Shown here piece by piece: positions 1 to 6,454 of a stretch of 7,929 nt of DNA. The stretch comes from an uncultured Prevotellaceae bacterium (GTDB lineage: Bacteria > Bacteroidota > Bacteroidia > Bacteroidales > Bacteroidaceae), in NCBI GenBank assembly GCA_902803455.1, contig CADCQC010000094.1, forward strand, positions 1 to 7,929, in the 5' to 3' direction. Both the position numbers and the translations under genes were made by a program. Under the pieces are notes generated by a model. It was not told the DNA's origin, searched no databases, and worked only from the letters and a program-made list of their open reading frames with translations. Each line of letters begins with the position of its first letter. The first letter of the stretch is position 1.

Positions 1-290
1 ATACCATGTTTTTGCATATTGTCGTAAGCCTTCTGCTTGCCCTCTTGCGTGAGGAACTCCTTACTTCTGGCTGTCTTGAGGATGGTACCACCCGACATGA
101 TGATACCGCTCACATTCTCTGTGGTGAAAGCCTCACTCTCATCATTGATCAATCCATCATACCCCCGATAGACACCCATGATTTTGAACCCGTTGCAGAT
201 ACCTGCCCTTGTCACGGCACGTATGGCAGCATTCATTCCGGGAGCATCTCCTCCAGAAGTCAGCACTCCGATCGTTTTTATCCTTGCCAT
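1..290 (-). CDS. pfkA: 6-phosphofructokinase, N-terminal part (cut by window edge)
   Basis: Glycolytic enzyme of the cytoplasm that phosphorylates fructose 6-phosphate to fructose 1,6-bisphosphate. Only the first 96 codons are present; the rest lies left of the window. The protein begins MARIKTIGVLTSGGDAPGMN, containing the family's nucleotide-binding glycine loop (TSGGDAPGMNAAIR, residues 11-24), followed by the usual GVYRGYDGL segment (about 39-47) and a SGGTIL segment (about 66-71), all in the order expected for bacterial PfkA. The ATG at 288-290 leaves the normal short N-terminus. The residue that separates ATP- from PPi-dependent enzymes (near position 104) is outside the window, so the phosphoryl donor cannot be decided here. 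It lies 82 nt downstream of nhaD on the same strand. I see no TAnnTTTG box in the gap, so read-through from nhaD is possible. Confidence 0.95.
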   Translation of the reverse strand, partial: MARIKTIGVLTSGGDAPGMNAAIRAVTRAGICNGFKIMGVYRGYDGLINDESEAFTTENVSGIIMSGGTILKTARSKEFLTQEGKQKAYDNMQKHG

Positions 291-340
291 AATATATTAA
301 TGTATTAGATGTTAGATATTTGTTTTCATTTGTCAGGTCC

Positions 341-372
341 ATGTCGCCCTCTCCGTCACGGGGAGGCGACAT
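341..372 (-). terminator. GC-rich hairpin just after the nhaD stop
   Basis: An exact 8-bp inverted repeat, ATGTCGCC (341-348) and GGCGACAT (365-372), can be extended by three more pairs (352-354 with 362-364) across a 3-nt bulge, with a loop at 355-361. It starts one base after the nhaD stop codon. On the nhaD transcript it is not followed by a U-run (the next bases are GGACCTGACA), so it is either an atypical terminator or a 3'-end/processing hairpin between nhaD and pfkA. Confidence 0.5.
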
Positions 373-1761
373 TTAGAGAGAGAATGCGATCATGACGAGC
401 AGTCCTACGACCCAGCCCGCCAAAGCCTTCAATCCCACATTCCGGAAGAACCATGCCATGGGCATGCGTTCCAGTTTGAGCAATGCGATGCCGCTCATAG
501 AACCGATGGCCAGCACGTTGCCCGCCACGGCAGAGCAATAAGCCACCGCTTTCCAATACCACCCATTGGTGATGAAGCCCTCGGTATAAATTCCCCCACC
601 AGTAACCACATCCCCAGCCGTATGCAGAGAAAAGAAGCTCATGGCCGTAGCGAAATTATCGAGCACGGTGCTGCACAGTCCTGCCAGTCCAGCCATCAAC
701 CATATACTGTGCACATAAGTGTCGCATTGACGAGCGAGCCATCTGATGGCCCCTGTTTCCTCCACGACGCCTACAGCCAGCATGATGCCCAGGACAAAAA
801 GGATCATCTGCAGCACATCGTATTGCAGTTGTTGGGGAATGCGTCGCTCGATCATCTTTTCGACTTTCAGCAATTTGTGGTTGAACACTTCGTTGACGAC
901 CCACAGTACCGACAGCACACAAAGTGCCCCGAGGAAAGGACTCAGTTTGGTGATGTTATGGAAAGTAGGTATGAACCATAGTCCACCTATGCCCACGAAA
1001 AGCATCATGATGCGCTGCCACACATTGAGGTTGGTCTCCCTCCCCCGATATGGCATGGGTTTCCATGCGATATCGACCCTTTCCGGCAACATCCTTCCGA
1101 GGAGATAGACAGGGAGAGCCCAGGCGATAAGACACGGTATCAGGAGCCACATGGAGAAGTTGGTGGCCGTGACGGCATTCATGTTCCACAAGACGAGTCC
1201 CGTGGGGTCTCCGATGACGGTGAGCGCCCCTCCGGTATTGGCCGCTATAACGATGGCCCCTCCATGGATGAACCTGTCGCGCCGGTTTTCTATCAGGCTA
1301 TGCATCACCACCAGCATGAGCGTAGTCGTGGTGAGGTTGTCGAGGTTGGCGGAGATGAGGAAAGTGAGCGCCGACATCGACCATAACAGTCGCCGGCTTT
1401 TGCGCGTGCGCACCATAGGCATGAGGAAATCGAAGCACCCATTGTTGTGCAGGATTTCAACGATGGTCATGGTAGCGATGAGGAACAGCACGATCTCTGC
1501 TGCTCTTCCCACATATTTGAGAAAGATGTTTTGTGCGATATACAATTTCACCTGTGTGCTGGTGGCCACCGCACCATTGAGGAAATCGACATAGTCACCC
1601 TGATGCTCCCGCATGACGAAGTCGGTGCCATAGCAGATATAGAGCACCCATCCCACCGTGCCGGCAAAAATGGCCACGGCCGCTTTGTTGACATTCGTCA
1701 ACTGTTCGGTGGCGATGAGCACATAACTCAGTAGCAATATCGCAACAATAATGAGCGTCAT
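373..1761 (-). CDS. nhaD: NhaD-family Na+/H+ antiporter
   Basis: Inner-membrane antiporter expected to expel Na+ (or Li+) in exchange for protons, serving pH and sodium homeostasis. The 462-residue protein is hydrophobic throughout, with roughly a dozen membrane segments, and belongs to the NhaD branch of the ion-transporter superfamily. Visible signatures are SANLDNLTTTT (137-147), NTGGALTVIGDPTGLVLW (175-192), an acidic EETG (334-337) and a second half-repeat motif STVLDNFATAMSFF (364-377). The paired LDN motifs (D141 and D368) and the GDP motif (D185) are the usual candidates for ion-binding acidic residues. Length fits the family. The ATG at 1759-1761 opens directly into the first membrane helix (MTLIIVAILLLSYVL), as in relatives. 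The gene has its own Bacteroidetes-type promoter upstream and is followed by a hairpin and pfkA. Substrate specificity is inferred from the family only. Confidence 0.92.
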   Translation of the reverse strand: MTLIIVAILLLSYVLIATEQLTNVNKAAVAIFAGTVGWVLYICYGTDFVMREHQGDYVDFLNGAVATSTQVKLYIAQNIFLKYVGRAAEIVLFLIATMTIVEILHNNGCFDFLMPMVRTRKSRRLLWSMSALTFLISANLDNLTTTTLMLVVMHSLIENRRDRFIHGGAIVIAANTGGALTVIGDPTGLVLWNMNAVTATNFSMWLLIPCLIAWALPVYLLGRMLPERVDIAWKPMPYRGRETNLNVWQRIMMLFVGIGGLWFIPTFHNITKLSPFLGALCVLSVLWVVNEVFNHKLLKVEKMIERRIPQQLQYDVLQMILFVLGIMLAVGVVEETGAIRWLARQCDTYVHSIWLMAGLAGLCSTVLDNFATAMSFFSLHTAGDVVTGGGIYTEGFITNGWYWKAVAYCSAVAGNVLAIGSMSGIALLKLERMPMAWFFRNVGLKALAGWVVGLLVMIAFSL

Positions 1762-1777
1762 GGTAATAGTTTTTCAC

Positions 1778-1792
1778 ATGCCCTACGGGCAT
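1778..1792 (-). other. 5'-UTR hairpin of nhaD
   Basis: A perfect 6-bp stem, ATGCCC (1778-1783) and GGGCAT (1787-1792), with a 3-nt loop lies about 17 nt upstream of the nhaD start. It would sit almost at the 5' end of the transcript if the -7 box at 1802-1809 is used (start point near 1795). It could stabilise the message; I do not see a known riboswitch or attenuator architecture. Confidence 0.45.
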
Positions 1793-1801
1793 AGCACTTT
1801 G

Positions 1802-1839
1802 CAAAGTTAAGAAAAAAAACAGCGAAAGTCTGCAACAAA
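1802..1839 (-). promoter_or_regulatory. Probable nhaD promoter (Bacteroidetes type)
   Basis: Read on the minus strand, 1809-1802 is TAACTTTG, an exact match to the Bacteroidetes -7 consensus TAnnTTTG. Upstream, TTG at 1835-1833 (23-nt spacer) or TTTG at 1839-1836 (26-nt spacer) could serve as the -33 element; both spacers exceed the usual 19-22 nt. The -7 box overlaps a perfect 12-bp palindrome, ACTTTGCAAAGT (1796-1807). The predicted start near 1795 gives a leader of about 34 nt before the nhaD ATG. Confidence 0.6.
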
Positions 1840-1858
1840 GAAGACATTTTTTCTTCTT
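1838..1858. terminator. A/T-rich inverted repeat in the flippase-GT2/nhaD gap
   Basis: AAGAAGA (1838-1844) and TCTTCTT (1852-1858) form a 7-bp stem with a 7-nt loop in a tract rich in A and T runs (1811-1890). It lies about 85 nt past the stop of the upstream glycosyltransferase and could take part in ending that transcript. It also touches the presumed -33 region of nhaD. The stem is weak, so this is only a candidate; otherwise I see no gene in 1762-1941. Confidence 0.25.
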
Positions 1859-1924
1859 ATTTTCAAAAAAGCGTCAAAAAACAATAAAAAAACTGGCAAA
1901 CAGACTATGGCAGAAAACGATGAG

Positions 1925-1958
1925 GAGCCTTCTTCAGCCCTTCAAGAGCCTTTCAGCC
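1925..1958. repeat. Short imperfect direct repeat at a glycosyltransferase 3' end
   Basis: GAGCCTTCTTCAGCC (1925-1939) and GAGCCTTTCAGCC (1946-1958) differ by a 2-nt indel. The second copy contains the last codons of the glycosyltransferase and the first lies just beyond its stop (1942-1944). It looks like a small slippage or tandem-duplication remnant at the 3' end of the gene. No function is evident. Confidence 0.45.
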
Positions 1959-2922
1959 ATTTTCTCAAAGAGAAATAGGCCTCCTCCTGCCACCGGAAAG
2001 CCCACCAACAAGGATGTAGGGGCATATAACCAGGTTTGAGCCTCAGTGACCACGGCAACCACGACGTACGGATGTCACTCCACACCCTTCTCATCTCGCT
2101 CAGGCCATAGTCTCGCGCCGAGGCATCGAGCGCATTCCGATGATGATGGTAAAACATATAGGTATCGATCAGGTTGAGCCATCTCACCTGTTCATACCTT
2201 CTCATCAGCCGTTCGCAGACCCCAGCCTCCTCCATCTGGCGTTTCATGCTCTCATTCGCCCTGAGATAGTCGAACCTTCTCACGCTGACGCTATGCGTGA
2301 CAGACGCGGCATGTTGCCGGTAGTGATACACCCCCTGGCATTGCCTCACCATTCTCGAATGAAGGAAATGAATGCGAGTGGTGTTGTCATCGGAATATGC
2401 CCTGGAAGAATCGTCGTAAGGGAAACGCCGGTGGATGCCTTCCCTGATCATGTAGAGTCCGTGAATCTGCCAAGTGAGACTGGCCTCAAAAGCCTCCTGC
2501 CCAGTCATCGCCTCAAAATCAGGCATAGGATAACGTCTGACATGCTCACCATCGACCTCATCGACCTGGAAGAGCACGCTATCAGTATCCTCATACCTGT
2601 CGAGCACCTCGGCCGCCGCCTGCAAGGCGTCTTCATCCAACCAGTCGTCGCTGTCCACCATACAGATATACTGCCCCTTTGCCACCTGCAAAGCCCTATT
2701 GCGCGCCTTGGCCTGTCCGCCGTTGACCTCCTGATGTAGTGTGATGATGCGCGGATCCTCCTGGGCAGCCTTCTTGATCAGATTCCAAGTGCTGTCGGTA
2801 GAAGCGTCATCCACACAGACAATCTCTATGTCACGCAGCGTCTGTTCTCTCAGAGATCTCAGGCATTGACCAATCCAAGGTTCAGCATTATAAGCCGCCA
2901 CCAGCACCGACACCTTAACCAT
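1942..2922 (-). CDS. GT2 family glycosyltransferase
   Basis: Cytoplasmic or membrane-associated inverting glycosyltransferase (GT-A fold, family 2) expected to add a sugar from a nucleotide-sugar donor to a lipid-linked glycan. The 326-residue protein starts with the typical first strand KVSVLVAAYNAEPWIGQCL. The donor-binding VDDASTDST follows at 37-45 (D38, D39), then NGGQAKARNRAL (67-78) and the metal-binding motif VDSDDWLD (89-96; D90, D92, D93). YSDDNTTR (176-183) is in the place of the usual ED catalytic-base motif, with D178/D179 as the candidates. YRQH (201-204) is typical of the following region. The C-terminal part (about 210-326) is variable and rich in Trp, Arg and Tyr. Its ATG overlaps the end of the flippase gene by 8 nt, so the two are one operon and probably translationally coupled. 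Donor and acceptor cannot be told from sequence. Confidence 0.9.
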   Translation of the reverse strand: MVKVSVLVAAYNAEPWIGQCLRSLREQTLRDIEIVCVDDASTDSTWNLIKKAAQEDPRIITLHQEVNGGQAKARNRALQVAKGQYICMVDSDDWLDEDALQAAAEVLDRYEDTDSVLFQVDEVDGEHVRRYPMPDFEAMTGQEAFEASLTWQIHGLYMIREGIHRRFPYDDSSRAYSDDNTTRIHFLHSRMVRQCQGVYHYRQHAASVTHSVSVRRFDYLRANESMKRQMEEAGVCERLMRRYEQVRWLNLIDTYMFYHHHRNALDASARDYGLSEMRRVWSDIRTSWLPWSLRLKPGYMPLHPCWWAFRWQEEAYFSLRKWLKGS

Positions 2923-4411
2923 GCCTCAATCTCCTCCACAGTTTGGCTGTGAGCGACTCCCAAAGCGAGGTTTTCTTTCGCAAGATATAGACCGACACGG
3001 CCATGCTGATACAGCCGAGCAGCAGTCCCACCGTCCAATAAACCCATGGATTGGAGACAAAAGTCACCAGATAGGCAAGCACCCCGAAAGGCAGTTGAAT
3101 GGCAGCATAAGTCCTGACAGAGCAAGACATACGATAGCCATATTTATATCGTGTATAGACCAGGATCAGCAAGAAATCGAAGAATCCCACCACGGTGATG
3201 GCGATGCCACATCCCAACAGTCCCCACCATTTGAAAGCCCATATCACGGCGATGACCAGCAAGATGTCGTAGACAGCCTCGAGGAAGAGGTAAGATTTGG
3301 AATCCCCCTTCGCCAGCGGGAGATAAGCCATCGGCAACTTGATGGCCCGGAGATACATGGCAAACACGGTGACCTGCATCATCCCCACGACAGGCGTGAA
3401 CTTCCCACTGTAGAGCAGCGGCATGAGCACAGGCAAGGCGATGGTGAAAAACACCAGCAGCGGAGAAATGAGCAAGAAAGACACCTCTATCTGCCGGTTG
3501 ACGATGGTGGCAGAGGTGGTAGCCAGCGCATGAGAGGCCGACAGTCGTGGAAAGAAATCCGTCTCCATGGCCGAGAACACCATCCCGGCATAGGTCATGG
3601 TCATCATATAGCCGGCGCTATAGAGTCCGACAGTCTCCAGCGAGGAAGAGTTGCTCAGAAACGACCTGATGACGAAATCGGCCCCACTGCCCAGGATGCC
3701 AGCCAAGACGAAAGCGATACCCAACCACACCATGTTCATCCCGTCATGCAGTTGTCTGCGGTCAAGAGACAGATTGACAGGCATCACCTTGTAACTATAT
3801 CCGATGGTGAGCAACATCTGCGCCAACGCCATCAACACCAGCGAAGGTACGATGGCCGCCTCACCGAAGAAGAAATAGAGCGGAACAGAAATGATTAATG
3901 CCGCCAGCACATTGTATACCGACACGGTGGCCAACGGTTTCAGTTGTCTCAGTCCTTTGAGGATGGCAGCCTCTCCTCCTGTGACCGCCATCAGCGCGAC
4001 GACGGGAGACAAGAAAAAGAAATGCCATGTGTGGTCACCCCATCCGATAGTCCAATCGCTCAACCACGGACTGATGATCATGCACAACAACATGCCCATC
4101 AGAGCCGTGAGCAGGCTCCACGACCTCACCACTTTGACGTTGCGCGACAGTTCCCCCTCATTACCAGAATCATAGGCCTCCGAGATATTTTTCACGGCAC
4201 TCATGGAGATACCGAGATTGGTGGAGTTGGAAATCAAGTTGATGGTGGAATTGAAGATAGAAATCAGTCCCATTCCAGCAGGTCCAAGGATAATCGCCAC
4301 CAATTTGTTGCGCACCAGACCCACCAGGATGTTAATGCCCTGCACACCGCCAAAAAGCCCGGTATACTTCAAGACATGGGCATAGCTACCTGATTTAACT
4401 GTCTTTTTCAT
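2915..4411 (-). CDS. wzx: Wzx-like polysaccharide/O-antigen flippase
   Basis: Inner-membrane flippase of the MATE/MOP (polysaccharide transport) superfamily, which moves lipid-linked oligosaccharide repeat units from the cytoplasmic to the periplasmic face. The 498-residue protein has about 12-14 hydrophobic segments spread over its whole length and the family's usual size. The N-terminal part carries the WzxE-like pattern with FGGVQGINILVGLVRNKLVA and ILGPAGMGLISIFNSTI (about 20-57), a GPxGxGL signature seen in O-antigen and enterobacterial-common-antigen flippases. Mixed charged loops such as SRNVKVVRSW and a basic C-terminus (AKLWRRLRHG) fit an inner-membrane protein with a cytoplasmic tail. 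The ATG at 4409-4411 is preceded by an A/T-rich stretch with no Shine-Dalgarno. It is first in a two-gene operon with a GT2 enzyme and divergent from three more glycosyltransferase genes, which supports a role in surface glycan export. The substrate is unknown. Confidence 0.88.
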   Translation of the reverse strand: MKKTVKSGSYAHVLKYTGLFGGVQGINILVGLVRNKLVAIILGPAGMGLISIFNSTINLISNSTNLGISMSAVKNISEAYDSGNEGELSRNVKVVRSWSLLTALMGMLLCMIISPWLSDWTIGWGDHTWHFFFLSPVVALMAVTGGEAAILKGLRQLKPLATVSVYNVLAALIISVPLYFFFGEAAIVPSLVLMALAQMLLTIGYSYKVMPVNLSLDRRQLHDGMNMVWLGIAFVLAGILGSGADFVIRSFLSNSSSLETVGLYSAGYMMTMTYAGMVFSAMETDFFPRLSASHALATTSATIVNRQIEVSFLLISPLLVFFTIALPVLMPLLYSGKFTPVVGMMQVTVFAMYLRAIKLPMAYLPLAKGDSKSYLFLEAVYDILLVIAVIWAFKWWGLLGCGIAITVVGFFDFLLILVYTRYKYGYRMSCSVRTYAAIQLPFGVLAYLVTFVSNPWVYWTVGLLLGCISMAVSVYILRKKTSLWESLTAKLWRRLRHG

Positions 4412-4482
4412 GATAGTATCTATATGATTAACGTTGATAACCCGCTTTTATTTTATGAAAGCCCTAAAATCAGTCATTGGAG

Positions 4483-4490
4483 CAAAAACA
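4483..4490 (-). promoter_or_regulatory. Weak candidate -7 box for the flippase operon
   Basis: On the minus strand 4490-4483 reads TGTTTTTG, one mismatch from TAnnTTTG. It would give a leader of roughly 65 nt before the flippase ATG. I see no convincing TTTG at the right distance upstream. An imperfect palindrome (12 of 16 positions self-complementary, 4425-4440, core AACGTT) lies between this box and the gene and could be a regulator site. Confidence 0.25.
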
Positions 4491-4508
4491 TCGTGTTTTG
4501 TTTTGCTT

Positions 4509-4542
4509 TTTGCTCACTTCATCGGATTTTTCATTACCTTTG
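4509..4542 (+). promoter_or_regulatory. Bacteroidetes-type promoter for the plus-strand glycosyltransferase operon
   Basis: TTTG at 4509-4512 (-33) and TACCTTTG at 4535-4542 (-7, exact TAnnTTTG match) are separated by 22 nt, close to the usual Bacteroidetes spacing. Transcription should begin around 4547-4549, at the GTG codon at 4548-4550. This box lies in frame inside the upstream extension of the first glycosyltransferase reading frame and argues against the earlier start codons. Confidence 0.72.
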
Positions 4543-4547
4543 CAGCC

Positions 4548-5480
4548 GTGAAACTCAGTATCATCATACCTGTCTATCAAGTAGAAAAGACCTTGTCACG
4601 CTGCATCGACAGTGTGCTGGGTCAATCTTTTGATGATTATGAGCTGATTCTGATCGATGACGGGTCCACAGATCAATCGGGTGCCATCTGCGACGATTAT
4701 GCCTTGCGCGACAGCCGCATCTGCGTGATTCACCAGTCCAACAGCGGCTTATCGTCGGCCCGCAACGCCGGCATCAGCATCGCGCGAGGCCAATACATCA
4801 CCTTCATCGACAGCGATGATTTCCTTGGTGATAACACGTTGCCGATCCTGATGACGCGTCTCAGCGCACATCCTGATTACGACATTCTGGAATACCCATT
4901 GTGCTACCATTATGGCGACTCCGACCAGTCGATGGTGAAATTCGGTGCCCACGAATACGATGACATGAAGGCGTATTGGCTTGACTGCAAGGCCTATCAG
5001 CACACATATGCGTGGAATAAGATCTATGCCCGCCATCTTTTCGACGGCGTCCGTTTTCCCGAGGACCGTCTGTTTGAAGATGCCCACACATTGCCCCAAC
5101 TGCTGAAGCGCGCCCATTTGGTAGCGACGACAGAGGAAGGAGTCTACAACTACTGCTTCAATCCCGACGGTATCTCGATGAACCCCGGAAAGAACGGTCT
5201 CTCCGACCTTTTAGATGCCCATGTGTATCAACTCCGTCATCTAGGTCTGACCGAGGAACTGACGGAATATTACTGTCATGTGCTCAACATCCAAATTGAT
5301 GTCTACCGTGACACCCACTCCACCCCCGTGTTGCCCGTTCCCTATCTGAAAAGTTCCACGATCAATCATCTGCCAGTGGATTACAAGACGAAAATGAAAA
5401 TAAGGACCCTGCAACTCATAGGATTAAAGAAATTATGCCAACTACACCGAATCCTCCATCCGGCGAGAAAGCGCCACTGA
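4548..5480 (+). CDS. GT2 family glycosyltransferase (probable leaderless GTG start)
   Basis: Family 2 GT-A glycosyltransferase for a surface polysaccharide, 310 residues from the chosen GTG. The fold starts at once (KLSIIIPVYQVEKTLSRCID). The donor-binding LIDDGSTD follows (35-42; D37, D38), then SGLSSARNAGI (66-76), the metal-binding IDSDDFLGD (87-95) and YAWNKIYARHLF (154-165). FPEDRLFEDAH (170-180) carries the ED catalytic-base pair (E177/D178). The C-terminus is short, basic and possibly amphipathic. The frame is open further upstream, with TTG at 4434 and ATG at 4455. However, the extra 31-38 residues are encoded by the promoter itself, and no family member needs them, so GTG 4548 is preferred. 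If the ATG at 4455 were used, the protein would gain a hydrophobic, signal-anchor-like N-terminus. It is the first gene of a plus-strand operon and overlaps the next gene by 46 nt. The sugar specificity is unknown. Confidence 0.88.
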   Translation: MKLSIIIPVYQVEKTLSRCIDSVLGQSFDDYELILIDDGSTDQSGAICDDYALRDSRICVIHQSNSGLSSARNAGISIARGQYITFIDSDDFLGDNTLPILMTRLSAHPDYDILEYPLCYHYGDSDQSMVKFGAHEYDDMKAYWLDCKAYQHTYAWNKIYARHLFDGVRFPEDRLFEDAHTLPQLLKRAHLVATTEEGVYNYCFNPDGISMNPGKNGLSDLLDAHVYQLRHLGLTEELTEYYCHVLNIQIDVYRDTHSTPVLPVPYLKSSTINHLPVDYKTKMKIRTLQLIGLKKLCQLHRILHPARKRH

Positions 5481-6406
5481 TCAGTTTTATCGTGACTTTC
5501 TACAACCTGCCGGCTCATCTGCTCGATGAATGTCTCGCCAGCATCCTCTCTCTGACACTCAGTCCGGAGGAGCGGGAGATCATCGTCATCGACGATGGTT
5601 CCGACGACAATCCTCTGGAAGCCATCTCCGACAAGATCGACGAAATCGTGTATATCCGCCAGCGCAACCGTGGTCTCAGTGCCGCCCGCAACTTGGGCAT
5701 TGAGGCCTGTACGGGCCAATACATCCAGTTTGTGGATGCCGACGACCTGCTCAACACGACAGTCTATGAGCATTGTCTTGACATCACCCGCCACAAAGAC
5801 CCCGACATCGTGGTCTTTCATCTGTCAGACAAGAAAGAGCAAACGGTTCCTCAAACGTATGAGGGTCCGATGGAAGGTTCGGAATATATGCGCCGCAACA
5901 ATCTCCGTGCCTCCGCGTGCGGATATATTTTCCGTAAAAAGACACTTGTCAACCTACGTTTCACCTGTGGTATCCTGCATGAGGACGAGGAGTTTACCCC
6001 CCAACTGTTTCTCCGTGCCGAACGAGTGTTCTCCACTTCGGCGAAGGCCTATTATTATAGAGACCGCCACCACTCCATCACCCGTGAAGACGACAAGCAA
6101 TGGGTGCTCAAGCGTTTGTCCGACACCCGTGGTGTGTTATACCGTCTGGCAGAGATGGCCGACACGTTGCCCACTGCCGACCGTGAAGCCCTTCACCGCC
6201 GGATCGACCAATTGACGATGGACTATCTCTACAATGTGATTACGCTGACCCATAACGGGCGTTTTTTGGAGAAATGCGTGGAAGAGTTGACCCAAAAAGG
6301 CCTTTTCCCCCTACCCGACAAGGCCTACACCCAGAAATACAAATGGTTTCGGCGCATCAGCAACAGCCGTCAAGGCCGTCGTCTGTTGTGCATGATTCTC
6401 AAATAA
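5435..6406 (+). CDS. GT2 family glycosyltransferase
   Basis: Second family 2 GT-A enzyme of the plus-strand operon, 323 residues, expected to add one sugar of the glycan in the cytoplasm. Residues 1-14 (MPTTPNPPSGEKAP) are a polar, proline-rich leader. The fold then starts with LISFIVTFYNLPAHLLDECL, followed by VIDDGSDDN (51-59; D53, D54), RGLSAARNLGI (79-89), the metal-binding VDADDLLN (100-107) and ACGYIFRKKTL (161-171). ILHEDEEFTP (180-189) holds the ED base pair (E183/D184). The ATG at 5435-5437 follows the A-rich stretch ATTAAAGAAATT and is the only ATG before the fold, so the long overlap with the preceding gene seems genuine. The stop lies 48 nt before the next gene. It is closely related in design, though not in detail, to the preceding enzyme, probably an old paralogue with a different specificity. 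Confidence 0.9.
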   Translation: MPTTPNPPSGEKAPLISFIVTFYNLPAHLLDECLASILSLTLSPEEREIIVIDDGSDDNPLEAISDKIDEIVYIRQRNRGLSAARNLGIEACTGQYIQFVDADDLLNTTVYEHCLDITRHKDPDIVVFHLSDKKEQTVPQTYEGPMEGSEYMRRNNLRASACGYIFRKKTLVNLRFTCGILHEDEEFTPQLFLRAERVFSTSAKAYYYRDRHHSITREDDKQWVLKRLSDTRGVLYRLAEMADTLPTADREALHRRIDQLTMDYLYNVITLTHNGRFLEKCVEELTQKGLFPLPDKAYTQKYKWFRRISNSRQGRRLLCMILK

Positions 6407-6449
6407 AGCGTGCATTCCCTCGATTAGAATGGTTGTTTCTCAAATAAAG
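6396..6449 (+). repeat. 13-bp direct repeat between glycosyltransferase genes
   Basis: TTCTCAAATAAAG occurs exactly at 6396-6408 and again at 6437-6449, 41 nt apart. The first copy contains the stop codon of the GT2 gene; the second supplies the A-rich sequence just before the start of the next glycosyltransferase gene. This suggests a local duplication of the gene end that now serves as a translation initiation region. Confidence 0.6.
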
Positions 6450-6454
6450 ATGTG

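Noticed and set aside
303..319. TTAGATG/TTAGATA tandem 7-mers ahead of pfkA, considered as an operator or repeat array.
   Set aside because: There are only two short imperfect copies in A/T-rich DNA, expected by chance.
1811..1890. Runs of A and T between the GT2 gene and nhaD, considered as a small RNA gene or an origin-like region.
   Set aside because: There is no repeated box, no stable structure and no associated gene; it fits a plain A/T-rich promoter and 3'-end region.
2140..2739. A 199-codon plus-strand frame opposite the minus-strand GT2 gene.
   Set aside because: It is fully antisense to a well-supported gene and has no domain signature.
2921..3898. A 325-codon open frame on the plus strand antisense to the flippase gene.
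   Set aside because: Its translation is full of His, Gln, Asp and Arg with no hydrophobic core or recognisable domain, and it lies exactly opposite a clear membrane protein. It is a codon-bias shadow.
4434..4547. N-terminal extension of the first plus-strand glycosyltransferase with a hydrophobic signal-anchor-like segment.
   Set aside because: The stretch coincides with the promoter (-33 and -7 boxes), and the GT2 fold begins at the downstream GTG; see the leaderless-start finding for the remaining doubt.
5595..6215. A 206-codon plus-strand frame inside the second plus-strand GT2 gene.
   Set aside because: It is rich in Thr, Pro, Ser and Arg without motifs, while the overlapping frame has all the GT2 motifs.
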